From: Paenibacillus terricola
GTDB taxonomy: Bacteria; Bacillota; Bacilli; Paenibacillales; Paenibacillaceae
Length of the DNA stretch: 64,000 nucleotides
NCBI RefSeq assembly: GCF_014779765.1
Contig: NZ_JACXZA010000002.1
Coordinates: 372,001 to 436,000 of the forward strand
Direction of reading: 5' to 3'
Shown: positions 46,320-54,581 of the stretch, piece by piece
Numbering within the stretch: position 1 is the first letter of the stretch
Layout: each line of letters opens with the position of its first letter
Notes under the pieces: model-generated
The model's input: the letters and a program-made list of their open reading frames with translations, nothing else
Database searches by the model: none
Told to the model about the DNA's origin: nothing
Position numbers and translations under genes: made by a program

Positions 46320-46763
46320 CGATCCCTACACTCTTTGGTATCGTTGGTAGTCGGAGCCAATATCGGTTTTCAGATCCCTCAGGGGTCCATTCGCAGGAGC
46401 GTCTGTAGTTGAGCGTGTCCGAATGGACGAAAGCGAGGAAAAGCACAAAGTTGCTTAGGTGCATCGAATTGTATGCAAGCGTTCGAGTCTTTCTAGACAA
46501 TCACCAACAGTCCACTTCAATTCGACGTCCCTAGACCAGTCCTGTGGGATTCCTAAGGGTAAAGGTTTCCTTGAGGAAACCACATCGGAAGCATCGGCTT
46601 GGCCCTTGGGGGCCCTCCCTTGCAGGGAGGGTTTGGGTGGGTAGAATGTTTTATCATACTTTTTGGCCCACTGCCGGAATATGCTTGATATAGCGGCAGC
46701 AGCGCGGCGCATGTCCGCGTCATCCATGTTAGGCTGCCAGCAGCGACGGGATCGAAGGGACAG
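46320..46763. repeat. Non-coding region with composite dispersed repeat, copy A
   Basis: No gene is supported in this 440-bp gap. It carries a hairpin module at 46412-46435 (AGCGTGTCC, small loop, GGACGAAAGCG) and, 165 bp on, a G-rich module at 46601-46641. Both modules recur in the same order at 52560-52785. GTCCATTCG at 46385 can also pair with CGAATGGAC at 46420, giving a larger alternative hairpin. Short open frames here (46455-46813) are translations of the repeat. Confidence 0.7.
46613..46641 (+). repeat. G-quadruplex motif with competing hairpin, copy A
   Basis: 46625-46641 reads GGGAGGGTTTGGGTGGG, a textbook intramolecular quadruplex motif (four G3 tracts, loops of 1, 3 and 1 nt). 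Its first two tracts can instead pair with CCCTCCCT at 46613-46620 as an 8-bp hairpin. It lies about 120 bp upstream of the spoVK-like gene. Confidence 0.75.
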
Positions 46764-47783
46764 GTGATCGAGCGAATGAACAATGGCATAGCTTCAGGGG
46801 CGAAGAGCGGCACTCGGCCATCCCGCCAAATTAATGTCGTACTACGAAGCCAAGAAGCAGGAACAGCCCCTGCGCCGTTAGCGGATAATGAACCTTTGCC
46901 GGTCGTAAAACCGCTGCCTCCTGGCGATCATTATGCAGATATTCAGCGTGAGCTGGATGTCATGGTCGGTTTAGATAATGTGAAGTCGCTTATTTATGAG
47001 ATTTATGCCATGCTTCAAATCGCGCATATGCGAAGCGAAGCAGGATTGAATAGCGGCGCGCATGTGTACCATATGATTTTCAAAGGAAACCCGGGAACTG
47101 GCAAGACGACGATTGCTCGGATCGTTGCAAAGCTGCTGCAGAAAATGGGCGTTCTAACCAAAGGTCATCTCATTGAAGTCGAACGTGCGGATCTTGTTGG
47201 CGAGTATATCGGACATACGGCGCAGAAGACGCGTGATCTCGTGCGTAAAGCTAGCGGCGGTGTCTTATTCGTCGATGAAGCTTATAGTCTGGCTCGAGGC
47301 GGCGAGAAAGACTTCGGGAAAGAAGCGATCGATACACTGGTGAAGGCGATGGAGGATATGCGGACGCAGTTTGTGCTCATCCTTGCGGGGTACCCGGCGG
47401 AGATTGATTATTTTCTACAGACGAATCCCGGTCTGCCATCGCGCTTCCCTATTCAGATTGACTTCCCAGATTATTCGATAGATCAGCTGATTCAGATTGC
47501 CGAGATGATGGCGAAGGATCGTGATTACGTTCTGCAGCCCCAGACGGTGTTCAAAATGCGTCAGCATCTTATCCAAGAGAAGCAGCTGTCGTTGTTCTCG
47601 TTCAGCAATGCAAGGTATGTGCGCAATATGATCGAGAAATCGATCCGTCACCAGGCGGTGCGCCTACTGTCGCAATACTCGAACAGTGTTCCAGGCAAGC
47701 AGGAGTTGATGGCGATACGCCCGGAAGATTTGCGATGCGAAAGCCAGAGCAGCAGCGGAAGACGGGACGGATTGCTCGGATAG
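46764..47783 (+). CDS. spoVK: Stage V sporulation protein K-like AAA ATPase
   Basis: A 339-residue CbxX/CfqX-type AAA ATPase collinear with B. subtilis SpoVK. Features are MIFKGNPGTGKTTIARIVAK (Walker A), GHLIEVERADLVGEYIGHTA, GGVLFVDEAYSLARGGEKDF (Walker B) and SRFPIQIDFPDYS. SpoVK is a mother-cell protein needed for late spore maturation. The order spoVK-hflX-ynbB-glnR-glnA is conserved with Bacillus. Start GTG 46764 has AAGGGA upstream; ATG 46776 is an alternative. Confidence 0.9.
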   Translation: MIERMNNGIASGAKSGTRPSRQINVVLRSQEAGTAPAPLADNEPLPVVKPLPPGDHYADIQRELDVMVGLDNVKSLIYEIYAMLQIAHMRSEAGLNSGAHVYHMIFKGNPGTGKTTIARIVAKLLQKMGVLTKGHLIEVERADLVGEYIGHTAQKTRDLVRKASGGVLFVDEAYSLARGGEKDFGKEAIDTLVKAMEDMRTQFVLILAGYPAEIDYFLQTNPGLPSRFPIQIDFPDYSIDQLIQIAEMMAKDRDYVLQPQTVFKMRQHLIQEKQLSLFSFSNARYVRNMIEKSIRHQAVRLLSQYSNSVPGKQELMAIRPEDLRCESQSSSGRRDGLLG

Positions 47784-47839
47784 ACAGGATACATGAATAG
47801 GGTCCACACGCAGCAATGGAAGGAGACCAACAACGTTAC

Positions 47840-49135
47840 ATGAAACATACAAGTCATGAAGTAGATAATGGATTAGTGGATCGCGCAGTGCTCGTGAGCC
47901 TCGTGACGTCGGAAGATAAACGAAGAAGCGGGATGAATCCCGAGCAATCGCTCGCGGAGCTTGTTAACCTCGCAGAGACAGCAGGCGTTGAAGTGTTGAC
48001 GACGATGACGCAGAACCGCGAATCGGTAGATAACAAATGGTTCATCGGCAAAGGCAAAGTCGAAGAGCTGCGTGCGATTTCTGACGAGCTTGGCGCGACT
48101 ACTGCGATTTTCGATCAGGAGCTATCTGGTGCGCAAGTGCGTAACCTTGAAGAATCGCTTGATCTGAAGATTATTGACCGCACGCAGCTTATTCTCGATA
48201 TCTTCGCACAACGTGCGAAGACACGTGAGGGCATTCTTCAGGTGGAGCTGGCGCAGCATAGCTACCTGCTGCCACGACTCTCCGGTCACGGCAAAAATCT
48301 GTCGCGACTTGGCGGCGGCATTGGCACACGTGGACCTGGTGAATCGAAGCTGGAGACCGATCGTCGTCATATCCGGGATCGAATCTCGGATCTTAAGCAT
48401 TCCCTCGAGGAAGTTGTACGTCATCGACAGCTGCATCGTGAACGCCGCAAGAAATCAGGAGCAGTGCAGGTTGCGCTCGTAGGTTATACGAACGCCGGCA
48501 AATCAACGCTGCTGCGTCAAATGACAGATGCAGATGTTTACGTTGAGAACCAGCTGTTCGCGACGCTTGATCCGACTTCGCGGACGCTGGAACTGCCTAG
48601 CGGCAAAGAAATTATTCTGACGGACACCGTTGGTTTCATACAGAACTTGCCGCATGATCTGGTCGCTGCCTTCCGAGCGACATTGGAAGAAGTATGTGAA
48701 GCAGATCTTGTGCTGCACGTCGTAGATAGTTCTTCCGAGACGCGAAGCGAACAGATGGCGGTCGTAGAAGAAGTGCTCGGAACGCTTGGCGCTGCTGGCA
48801 AACCGACGCTTGTTGTGTACAATAAGAAGGATCTATGTCCGCCAGAAGATCGGATGCTGCTGCCAGACGGCTGTGATTCGATTGTCGTGAGCGCATATGA
48901 CGATGCGGATCTCGAGAAGCTGCGCCAGACGATACAAGATCGGCTTGCTGGCGACACGCGAACTTTCGTTATTCCGGCGGAGCGGGGCGATCTGATCGCG
49001 CTTGTCTATCGCACGGGAGAAGTGAAGGAACAGGATGTGGACGGCGATCAGATGGTGCTGACCGTCGAGCTGAATAAGCAGGACTATGAGAAGCATACGC
49101 GCATCTTGGAGCCTTTCATTGCACCAACTACGTAA
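47840..49135 (+). CDS. hflX: Ribosome-associated GTPase HflX
   Basis: A 431-residue GTPase (B. subtilis YnbA). The N-terminal HflX domain has NKWFIGKGKVEELRAI and the glycine-rich linker RLGGGIGTRGPGESKLETDR. The G domain has GYTNAGKSTLL (G1), DTVGFIQNLPHDLVAAFR (G3) and NKKD (G4). HflX splits or rescues stalled ribosomes under stress. ATG 47840 follows AAGGAG at a rather long 15 nt; ATG 47816 lacks a ribosome site. Second gene of the spoVK-glnA order. Confidence 0.94.
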   Translation: MKHTSHEVDNGLVDRAVLVSLVTSEDKRRSGMNPEQSLAELVNLAETAGVEVLTTMTQNRESVDNKWFIGKGKVEELRAISDELGATTAIFDQELSGAQVRNLEESLDLKIIDRTQLILDIFAQRAKTREGILQVELAQHSYLLPRLSGHGKNLSRLGGGIGTRGPGESKLETDRRHIRDRISDLKHSLEEVVRHRQLHRERRKKSGAVQVALVGYTNAGKSTLLRQMTDADVYVENQLFATLDPTSRTLELPSGKEIILTDTVGFIQNLPHDLVAAFRATLEEVCEADLVLHVVDSSSETRSEQMAVVEEVLGTLGAAGKPTLVVYNKKDLCPPEDRMLLPDGCDSIVVSAYDDADLEKLRQTIQDRLAGDTRTFVIPAERGDLIALVYRTGEVKEQDVDGDQMVLTVELNKQDYEKHTRILEPFIAPTT

Positions 49136-49179
49136 TTTAACGATTTGATTGCTTGGAGTTAAGGGAGAGAATATTCGTT

Positions 49180-50463
49180 ATGCATCAAGAAGAAACGGTA
49201 TGGACACACTTGGAAAGTTGGGCGGAGGCGGCCGAACGGCGCGTTTCCGCTTCTTTTTCGCAGCTGGATCGGACTGCGGAACGCAACCAATGGAAAGTCA
49301 TTCGAGCGTTCCAGCGCCATCAGGTAAGCGATTTTCATTTTAACGGGTCAACGGGTTATGGCTACAACGATCGAGGCCGCGAAATTCTTGATCTCGTCTA
49401 CGCCGATGTGATGGGGGCTGAGGCGGCGCTCGTCAGACCGCATTTTGTATCGGGTACGCATACGATTGGCACTGCGTTGTTCGGCATACTCCGCCCGGGC
49501 GATGAGCTGCTCTATATTACAGGCAGACCGTACGATACGCTTCACAAGGTTATCGGCAAGCCGAATGATGGGACAGGTTCGCTGCAGGATTGGGGAATCG
49601 GATACGGCGAGGTCGAGCTGCTGCCTGATGGTCTCGTGGATTGGGATGCAGTTGCCAGCCGAATTAACGAGCGAACAAAGGTTATCGGCATACAGCGTTC
49701 TCGCGGTTATGATTGGCGCTCCTCGTTCACCGTTGAACAGATAGGCGAGATGGTGAGCCGGGTGAAGGCGATTAAGCCGGATGTCATCGTATTCGTAGAT
49801 AACTGCTATGGCGAATTTACAGAATTGACGGAGCCAACCGAAGTAGGCGTCGATCTCATGGCAGGCTCTTTGATCAAAAATCCCGGCGGCGGCATTGCCT
49901 CGACCGGCGGTTATATTGCAGGTAAAGCCGAATACGTAGAGGCCGCGGCATTCCGCTTGACGGCACCAGGCATCGGCGGCGAGGTTGGCGCTATGCTCGG
50001 AACGCTTCGCGGGATGTACCAAGGGCTTTATTTTGCTCCGCATACGGTTGGACAAGCGCTCCGTGGATCGGTATTTGCGGCAGCGCTGTTCGAAATGCTT
50101 GGCTTCGAGACGAAGCCTGCTTGGCATGAGCAGCGCACAGACCTTATTCAAGCGATTCGTTTCGGCAGCGCCGATCATCTCATCGCTTTCGTTCAAGGCA
50201 TTCAGCGGGCATCTGCGGTAGATGCCCATGTTGTTCCTGAACCATGGGATATGCCGGGCTATGAACATCCAGTTATTATGGCAGCGGGTACGTTCATTCA
50301 AGGCGGCAGCCTTGAGTTGTCAGCTGATGCGCCGATTCGGGAGCCTTACATCGCCTATATGCAAGGTGGACTTACTTATGCTCATGTGAAATTTGGTGTG
50401 CTTACGGCGTTAAGCCGTATGGCTGAACGCGGAATCTTACACGTCAAACCTGCCACAACTTGA
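49180..50463 (+). CDS. ynbB: Aluminium-resistance family PLP protein (YnbB-like)
   Basis: A 427-residue fold-type I PLP protein of the methionine gamma-lyase/aluminium-resistance family, YnbB in B. subtilis. Features are NGSTGYGYNDRGREILDLVY, VRPHFVSGTHTIGTALFGIL, VFVDNCYGEFTE with the PLP-contacting Asp, and GSLIKNPGGGIASTGGYIAG with the likely Schiff-base Lys. The actual reaction is not established. GGGAGAG upstream of ATG 49180. Its stop codon overlaps the -35 of the glnR promoter. Confidence 0.88.
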   Translation: MHQEETVWTHLESWAEAAERRVSASFSQLDRTAERNQWKVIRAFQRHQVSDFHFNGSTGYGYNDRGREILDLVYADVMGAEAALVRPHFVSGTHTIGTALFGILRPGDELLYITGRPYDTLHKVIGKPNDGTGSLQDWGIGYGEVELLPDGLVDWDAVASRINERTKVIGIQRSRGYDWRSSFTVEQIGEMVSRVKAIKPDVIVFVDNCYGEFTELTEPTEVGVDLMAGSLIKNPGGGIASTGGYIAGKAEYVEAAAFRLTAPGIGGEVGAMLGTLRGMYQGLYFAPHTVGQALRGSVFAAALFEMLGFETKPAWHEQRTDLIQAIRFGSADHLIAFVQGIQRASAVDAHVVPEPWDMPGYEHPVIMAAGTFIQGGSLELSADAPIREPYIAYMQGGLTYAHVKFGVLTALSRMAERGILHVKPATT

Positions 50464-50488
50464 CGCCTTATGTTAGGAACGTTACAAT
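50460..50488 (+). promoter_or_regulatory. Sigma-A promoter of glnR-glnA
   Basis: The -35 is TTGACG (50460-50465) and the -10 is TACAAT (50483-50488), spaced by exactly 17 bp. It is 37 bp before the glnR ATG. The -35 overlaps the stop codon of the preceding gene. Confidence 0.8.
50471..50486. promoter_or_regulatory. GlnR box overlapping the glnR promoter
   Basis: TGTTAGGAACGTTACA matches the GlnR/TnrA site TGTnA...TnACA, but with 6 rather than 7 bases between the half-sites (16 bp in all). It covers the spacer and -10, where GlnR represses the glnRA operon in Bacillus. No second site was seen before glnA. Confidence 0.7.
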
Positions 50489-50524
50489 AAAGGCATAACT
50501 CGGAAGTGGAAGGTTGATGCGAAC

Positions 50525-50938
50525 ATGGGTGACGAAATACGGAGAAATATGGCGCTTTTCCCGATCGGAATCGTCATGAAACTCACCGACTTGACCGCTC
50601 GTCAAATTCGCTATTACGAGCAGCATGAATTGATTGTGCCGGCGCGTACGTCGGGCAATCAACGGTTGTTCTCTTTCAACGACGTAGAACGTCTGTTGGA
50701 AATCAAATCGCTCATTGAGAAGGGTGTTAACATCGCAGGCATTAAGCAAGTGATGAACCCGCTCAACACGGAATCCGAAGAAGCTACGGTTATGAGCGAG
50801 CAATCCGAAGTGAAGCGTCGCGAGCTGTCTGATGCACAGCTGCATCGACTGCTTAAGCAGCAACTGCTGGAGAAACGTCCAGGCAACAAAGCATCGCTTA
50901 TTCAAGGCCAGCTTTCTCGTTTTTATAACAAGCATTAA
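50525..50938 (+). CDS. glnR: Nitrogen-metabolism repressor GlnR
   Basis: A 137-residue MerR-family regulator. HTH: FPIGIVMKLTDLTARQIRYY, then EQHELIVPARTSGNQRLFSF. The C-terminal tail contains KRRELSDAQLHRLLKQQLLE and ends ASLIQGQLSRFYNKH, the segment that in Bacillus GlnR contacts feedback-inhibited glutamine synthetase. It represses glnRA when nitrogen is rich. GGAAGG sets the ATG. A 119-nt gap without terminator leads to glnA. Confidence 0.95.
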   Translation: MGDEIRRNMALFPIGIVMKLTDLTARQIRYYEQHELIVPARTSGNQRLFSFNDVERLLEIKSLIEKGVNIAGIKQVMNPLNTESEEATVMSEQSEVKRRELSDAQLHRLLKQQLLEKRPGNKASLIQGQLSRFYNKH

Positions 50939-51057
50939 AGCGCTGTCATTCTTAACGGCACCTTGATGAGCTCGGCTGTATTTTAAACACCCTTTATAAG
51001 CGCTATGCACCACGGACTTTACGATATCCATATCTGTACGATGAAGGAGATGATCTT

Positions 51058-52386
51058 GTGGGTTACACGAAAGAGGACATCCTGCGTATTGCGAAGGAAG
51101 AGAACGTCAGATTCATCCGGCTGCAATTTACCGATTTGCTCGGTACGATCAAGAACGTTGAAATCCCAGTAAGCCAGCTGATGAAGGCTCTTGATAATAA
51201 AATGATGTTCGACGGCTCTTCTATCGAAGGATATGTACGGATTGAAGAATCCGATATGTACTTGTATCCGGACCTCGACACATGGGTCGTCTTCCCGTGG
51301 GTTACGGAAGACCGCGTTGCACGTCTGATCTGCGATATCTATATGCCTGATGGTACGCCGTTTGCTGGTGATCCGCGCGGCATTCTGAAACGCTCGCTGA
51401 AGGAAGCGGAAGAGATGGGCTACACGTCGATGAACGTTGGTCCAGAACCGGAATTCTTCCTGTTCAAGACGGATGAGAAGGGCAATCCAACGACTGAACT
51501 TAACGACCAAGGCGGATATTTCGACCTTGCGCCGATGGATCTGGGCGAGAACTGCCGCCGCGAGATCGTACTTACGCTTGAAGAGATGGGCTTCGAGATA
51601 GAAGCATCTCACCACGAGGTTGCACCAGGTCAGCATGAGATCGACTTCAAATATGCAGAAGCGATCAAAGCAGCGGACCAGATTCAAACGTTCAAGCTCG
51701 TCGTTAAGACGATTGCACGCCAACATGGCCTTCATGCATCCTTCATGCCTAAACCGTTGTTCGGTGTGAACGGTTCCGGTATGCACTGTCACATATCGTT
51801 GTTCCAAGGCGATAAGAATGCCTTCTACGATGAGAGCGACAAGCTTGGTCTCAGCTCGACGGCACGTTATTACATGGCTGGTATTCTGCATCATGCACGT
51901 GCTTATGCAGCAATTACGAACCCTACCGTTAACTCGTATAAGCGTCTCGTACCTGGCTATGAAGCACCATGTTATGTAGCTTGGTCCGCAAGCAATCGGA
52001 GCCCGATGGTACGTATTCCAGCATCCCGCGGCCTCAGCACACGGATCGAAGCACGTAACCCGGACCCTGCGGCGAACCCTTACCTTGCACTTGCTGTCAT
52101 GTTGAAAGCAGGTCTGGACGGCATCAAGCACAAAATGCCGCTGCCAGCACCAGTTGACCGCAATATCTACATCATGAGCGAAGAAGAGCGCATTGAAGAG
52201 GGCATCCCAAGTTTGCCAGTTGATCTCGCAGAAGCGCTTCAAGAGCTGCTCCGCAGCGATGTCATCTGTGAAGCACTTGGCGAACATGCACTTGCTCACT
52301 TCTACGAGCTGAAGGAAATCGAGTGGGACATGTACCGCACGCAAATCCACCAATGGGAACGCGACCAGTACCTGACTCTTTACTAA
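51058..52386 (+). CDS. glnA: Glutamine synthetase type I
   Basis: A 442-residue dodecameric enzyme that makes glutamine from glutamate, ammonia and ATP. Motifs: [30 protein letters not shown] (metal site), [45 protein letters not shown] and the flap Glu in [17 protein letters not shown]. Length and lack of the adenylylation loop fit the Firmicute GSI-alpha type that binds GlnR and TnrA. Start GTG 51058 lies 7 nt after AAGGAG. The complementary strand carries a long open frame that is only a shadow of this gene. Confidence 0.97.
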   Translation: MGYTKEDILRIAKEENVRFIRLQFTDLLGTIKNVEIPVSQLMKALDNKMMFDGSSIEGYVRIEESDMYLYPDLDTWVVFPWVTEDRVARLICDIYMPDGTPFAGDPRGILKRSLKEAEEMGYTSMNVGPEPEFFLFKTDEKGNPTTELNDQGGYFDLAPMDLGENCRREIVLTLEEMGFEIEASHHEVAPGQHEIDFKYAEAIKAADQIQTFKLVVKTIARQHGLHASFMPKPLFGVNGSGMHCHISLFQGDKNAFYDESDKLGLSSTARYYMAGILHHARAYAAITNPTVNSYKRLVPGYEAPCYVAWSASNRSPMVRIPASRGLSTRIEARNPDPAANPYLALAVMLKAGLDGIKHKMPLPAPVDRNIYIMSEEERIEEGIPSLPVDLAEALQELLRSDVICEALGEHALAHFYELKEIEWDMYRTQIHQWERDQYLTLY

Positions 52387-52424
52387 TCAGCGAACGCCGA
52401 GCATAGCAATTTTTAAACAAATGA

Positions 52425-52465
52425 AGCACGATAACGAACCTAACGGTGAGTTATCGTGCTTTTTT
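52425..52465 (+). terminator. Rho-independent terminator after glnA
   Basis: AGCACGATAAC (52425-52435) pairs exactly with GTTATCGTGCT (52450-52460), then TTTTTG. Confidence 0.92.
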
Positions 52466-52812
52466 GTGTGTCTTAATTAATTGGTTCGGCGCAGTCCCAG
52501 TTAATCAAATTATGGCTCTAAAGGGGCGAAGCGCCTTACATGGTCGAGCATCAACCAAGAGCGTGTCCCGCAGGGACGACAAGCGGCTCCAAGCACGAAA
52601 TTAGGATCGAGCTCCTCCACCTATCTCATTCATCTACCGTATCTAGACACCTCAAACGTTAAGCGTGTCCCGAACAGGGACGAAAGCGATCCTTTCACCC
52701 AAGCACCAAGAACGCGAGTCCAGGAGTCCAGAGGGCGGAGGCCTTTGGAGCCCTCCCTCTTAGGAGAGGGAGGGTTTGGGAGGGAGTGGATCATTATTGT
52801 CATCAAAAAGTA
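52466..52812. repeat. Non-coding region with composite dispersed repeat, copy B
   Basis: No gene is supported. Two hairpin modules at 52560-52585 and 52662-52688 share AGCGTGTCCC, a short loop, GGGAC and AAGCG with the copy at 46412. Each of the three is followed within 6-16 bp by AAGCAC. A G-rich module follows at 52740-52785, as in copy A. Between the modules the two loci differ. Confidence 0.7.
52751..52784 (+). repeat. G-quadruplex motif with competing hairpin, copy B
   Basis: 52768-52784 reads GGGAGGGTTTGGGAGGG, one base different from copy A. CCCTCCCTCT (52751-52760) pairs exactly with AGAGGGAGGG (52765-52774) across a TAGG loop. It is on the strand opposite to lexA transcription, about 140 bp beyond the lexA stop. 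Confidence 0.75.
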
Positions 52813-52813
52813 A

Positions 52814-52850
52814 AACAAAAACCCCGGACAATGTCGAATCGTCCGAGGTT
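52814..52850 (-). terminator. Terminator of lexA
   Basis: Read on the minus strand, AACCTCGGAC pairs with GTCCGGGGTT across an 11-nt loop (one G-T wobble) and is followed by TTTGTTTT. A further imperfect hairpin, GCTGACAT/ATGTCAGC, lies between it and the lexA stop. Confidence 0.75.
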
Positions 52851-52927
52851 CTGTATATCATAGTATGACAAGTTCAGTGAAGCAAGGCTGACATGCTGTC
52901 GTATAAAGATGTCAGCTTGTCCGTGTC

Positions 52928-53557
52928 TTAATGAATGTCGCGGAATAGGCCGATGACTTTGCCGAGAATGGTAACATGCTTCAAACGAAGCGGCTCCATT
53001 GTTGGATTCTGAGGTTGGAGACGAATATGGTCGCGCTCCTTGTAGAACGTCTTAACCGTTGCTTCGTCTTCTTCAGTCATTGCAACGACGATATCGCCGT
53101 TCGTTGCAGTTGGCTGCTGGCGGACAATGACATAGTCGCCGTTATGAATGCCTGCTTCAATCATACTGTCGCCGATAACGTTCAGAATGAAGACATCATG
53201 ATCGCCAACCATGTGGGTTGGGAGCGGGAAATAGTCTTCGATGTTCTCAGTTGCTGTAATAGGAACACCGGCAGTAACCTTACCGACGATAGGAACTTTC
53301 GCGAACGAAGTGGAGAAATTATCGGATGCGGAAGGTCCGTCGCCATCCAAAATCTCAATAGCGCGAGGTTTCGTCGGGTCGCGTCGGATAAAGCCCTTCT
53401 TCTCAAGTCGATCCAAATGGCCGTGAACGGTGGAGCTGGAGGCCAGTCCGACCGCTTCACCGATCTCACGAACGGAAGGCGGATATCCTTTATCCCGAAC
53501 TTCGTTCTTGATAAATTCAAGAATTGCCAGCTGGCGGTTGGAAAGCTTCGACACCAT
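52928..53557 (-). CDS. lexA: SOS repressor LexA
   Basis: A 209-residue repressor of the DNA damage response. The winged helix has [20 protein letters not shown] and [19 protein letters not shown]. The self-cleavage site is Ala96-Gly97 in KVTAGVPI, the nucleophile is Ser131 in GDSMIEAG and the general base is Lys169 in EATVKTFYK. RecA filaments trigger cleavage. Start codons ATG 53560, ATG 53557 and GTG 53554 follow a single GGAG; homology favours 53557 or 53554. Divergent from a YneA-like gene with shared LexA boxes. Confidence 0.97.
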   Translation of the reverse strand: MVSKLSNRQLAILEFIKNEVRDKGYPPSVREIGEAVGLASSSTVHGHLDRLEKKGFIRRDPTKPRAIEILDGDGPSASDNFSTSFAKVPIVGKVTAGVPITATENIEDYFPLPTHMVGDHDVFILNVIGDSMIEAGIHNGDYVIVRQQPTATNGDIVVAMTEEDEATVKTFYKERDHIRLQPQNPTMEPLRLKHVTILGKVIGLFRDIH

Positions 53558-53596
53558 CATCACTCCAAAAATAAGATTATAGCAAATTATAGCACA

Positions 53597-53608
53597 GAAC
53601 CCGAGTTC
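53597..53608. promoter_or_regulatory. LexA box 1 (lexA side)
   Basis: GAACCCGAGTTC matches the Firmicute SOS box GAACnnnnGTTC. It is 40 bp upstream of the lexA start, fitting autorepression. Confidence 0.85.
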
Positions 53609-53652
53609 GTACAAACATAAGTTCGAGGGCACATTCGTTCGTAAATTAAACA

Positions 53653-53664
53653 GAACAATTGTTC
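53653..53664. promoter_or_regulatory. LexA box 2
   Basis: GAACAATTGTTC, a perfect palindromic match to GAACnnnnGTTC, in the middle of the lexA/yneA divergent region. Confidence 0.9.
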
Positions 53665-53674
53665 GTAAAATGTG

Positions 53675-53703
53675 TTGACCCGAACAACTGTTCGTGGTAT
53701 ATT
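53675..53703 (+). promoter_or_regulatory. Sigma-A promoter of YneA-like gene
   Basis: The -35 is TTGACC (53675-53680) and the -10 is TATATT (53698-53703), spacer 17 bp. LexA box 3 fills the spacer, so LexA binding would block polymerase. Confidence 0.85.
53682..53693. promoter_or_regulatory. LexA box 3 in yneA promoter spacer
   Basis: GAACAACTGTTC, flanked as CGAAC...GTTCG like the full Bacillus SOS consensus. A fourth, one-mismatch site (GAACAAACGTTT, 53718-53729) lies between promoter and start codon. Confidence 0.92.
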
Positions 53704-53744
53704 ATGGACAACAAATAGAACAAACGTTTGGGGTGCGAATAACA

Positions 53745-54131
53745 ATGATGAATACGACAAGCATGACAGCTTCTTATAATAGAATGAACGTACGGACGAC
53801 GACGCGCGGCAGATCGACACAAGGCGCTCGTTTGAACAAAGCGCAGAAGCAGGCGCTGATGGTTGTATTGAAGTGGGGCTTTGCTTTAGCTTTCGCGGTT
53901 ATCTTATTCTGTGGGGCATTAATGGTAATGACAGAAGCTATGAGCGATCAACCTGCGGAGCCAACTGCAGGCGAGTCCGTTGTCTATGTGGCACCTGGTG
54001 ACACGCTCTGGAGCATTGCGTCTGCAACAAGTGATGGTGATATCCGGGAGCGCGTGTTCGAGATTAAGACGCGTAACAATCTTGACTCCGATGTTCTTAA
54101 GTCGGGTCAGATGCTCATCATACCCGTCTAA
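53745..54131 (+). CDS. yneA: YneA-like SOS cell-division inhibitor (LysM)
   Basis: A 128-residue membrane protein: a basic cytoplasmic start, one membrane helix (about 38-62, LKWGFALAFAVILFCGALMV) and an external LysM domain (VYVAPGDTLWSIASATSDGD, then NNLDSDVLKSGQMLIIPV). B. subtilis YneA has the same plan and delays division during SOS by acting at the membrane. Position divergent from lexA, followed by a ynzC homologue, matches that locus, except that the resolvase-like yneB is absent. ATG 53745 and 53748 are both possible. Confidence 0.88.
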   Translation: MMNTTSMTASYNRMNVRTTTRGRSTQGARLNKAQKQALMVVLKWGFALAFAVILFCGALMVMTEAMSDQPAEPTAGESVVYVAPGDTLWSIASATSDGDIRERVFEIKTRNNLDSDVLKSGQMLIIPV

Positions 54132-54150
54132 TATAGTAGAAGTAAGATAA

Positions 54151-54192
54151 GATGGCTTCATCGGGAGATCCCCTGATGAAGCCATCTTTTTT
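54151..54192 (+). terminator. Rho-independent terminator after yneA
   Basis: GATGGCTTCATC (54151-54162) pairs exactly with GATGAAGCCATC (54175-54186), then TTTTTT. Confidence 0.92.
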
Positions 54193-54310
54193 CATACAAT
54201 CCGTTAAAACCATTCAATAATAGGCGCTTTCACCTTGACAATGGATTGTCGAAAGTGTCAAAGTAGTAGGATAATGCGAACAAGTGTATAGCAGAAAGGA
54301 GATGCAGCAA

Positions 54311-54499
54311 ATGGAAGAGCTTATCGCGCGGATTAACGAGCTGTCGCGTAAACATAAAACGGTCGGTCTGACAGAGGCGGAAACCGAAGAGCGTGTGCGG
54401 CTTCGGAAACAGTATTTGGACGTCTTCAAAGGCAACTTCCGCAACCAGCTTGATTCGATCAAATGGGAAGGCGAAGAGGAACAGCCGAAGGGTCATTAA
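54311..54499 (+). CDS. ynzC: DUF896 protein (YnzC-like)
   Basis: A 62-residue DUF896 protein, two helices. MEELIARINELSRKHKTVGL and TEAETEERVRLRKQYLDVFK are the family core. Function unknown; in B. subtilis ynzC is in the SOS-induced yneA operon. Here a strong terminator separates it from yneA, so it may have its own promoter. AAAGGAG 9 nt upstream sets ATG 54311. Confidence 0.9.
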   Translation: MEELIARINELSRKHKTVGLTEAETEERVRLRKQYLDVFKGNFRNQLDSIKWEGEEEQPKGH

Positions 54500-54581
54500 T
54501 TTTTCATCGATAGAAACGTGACGTTCCCGACTTATATCAAGTATGATTAGATTATATTGGATATAAGATGGAGGGATGGAC

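Noticed and set aside
46455-46813. Open frames of 90 and 86 codons on the minus strand over the repeat region
   Set aside because: They translate the dispersed repeat (Pro/Gly/Arg-rich) and lack ribosome sites.
50939-51057. Second GlnR box or separate promoter before glnA
   Set aside because: No TGTnA...TnACA pair or convincing -35/-10 was found; glnA is probably read from the glnR promoter.
51019-52353. A 444-codon minus-strand open frame
   Set aside because: It is fully antisense to glnA, has no ribosome site and a Cys/His/Arg-rich composition typical of a codon-bias shadow.
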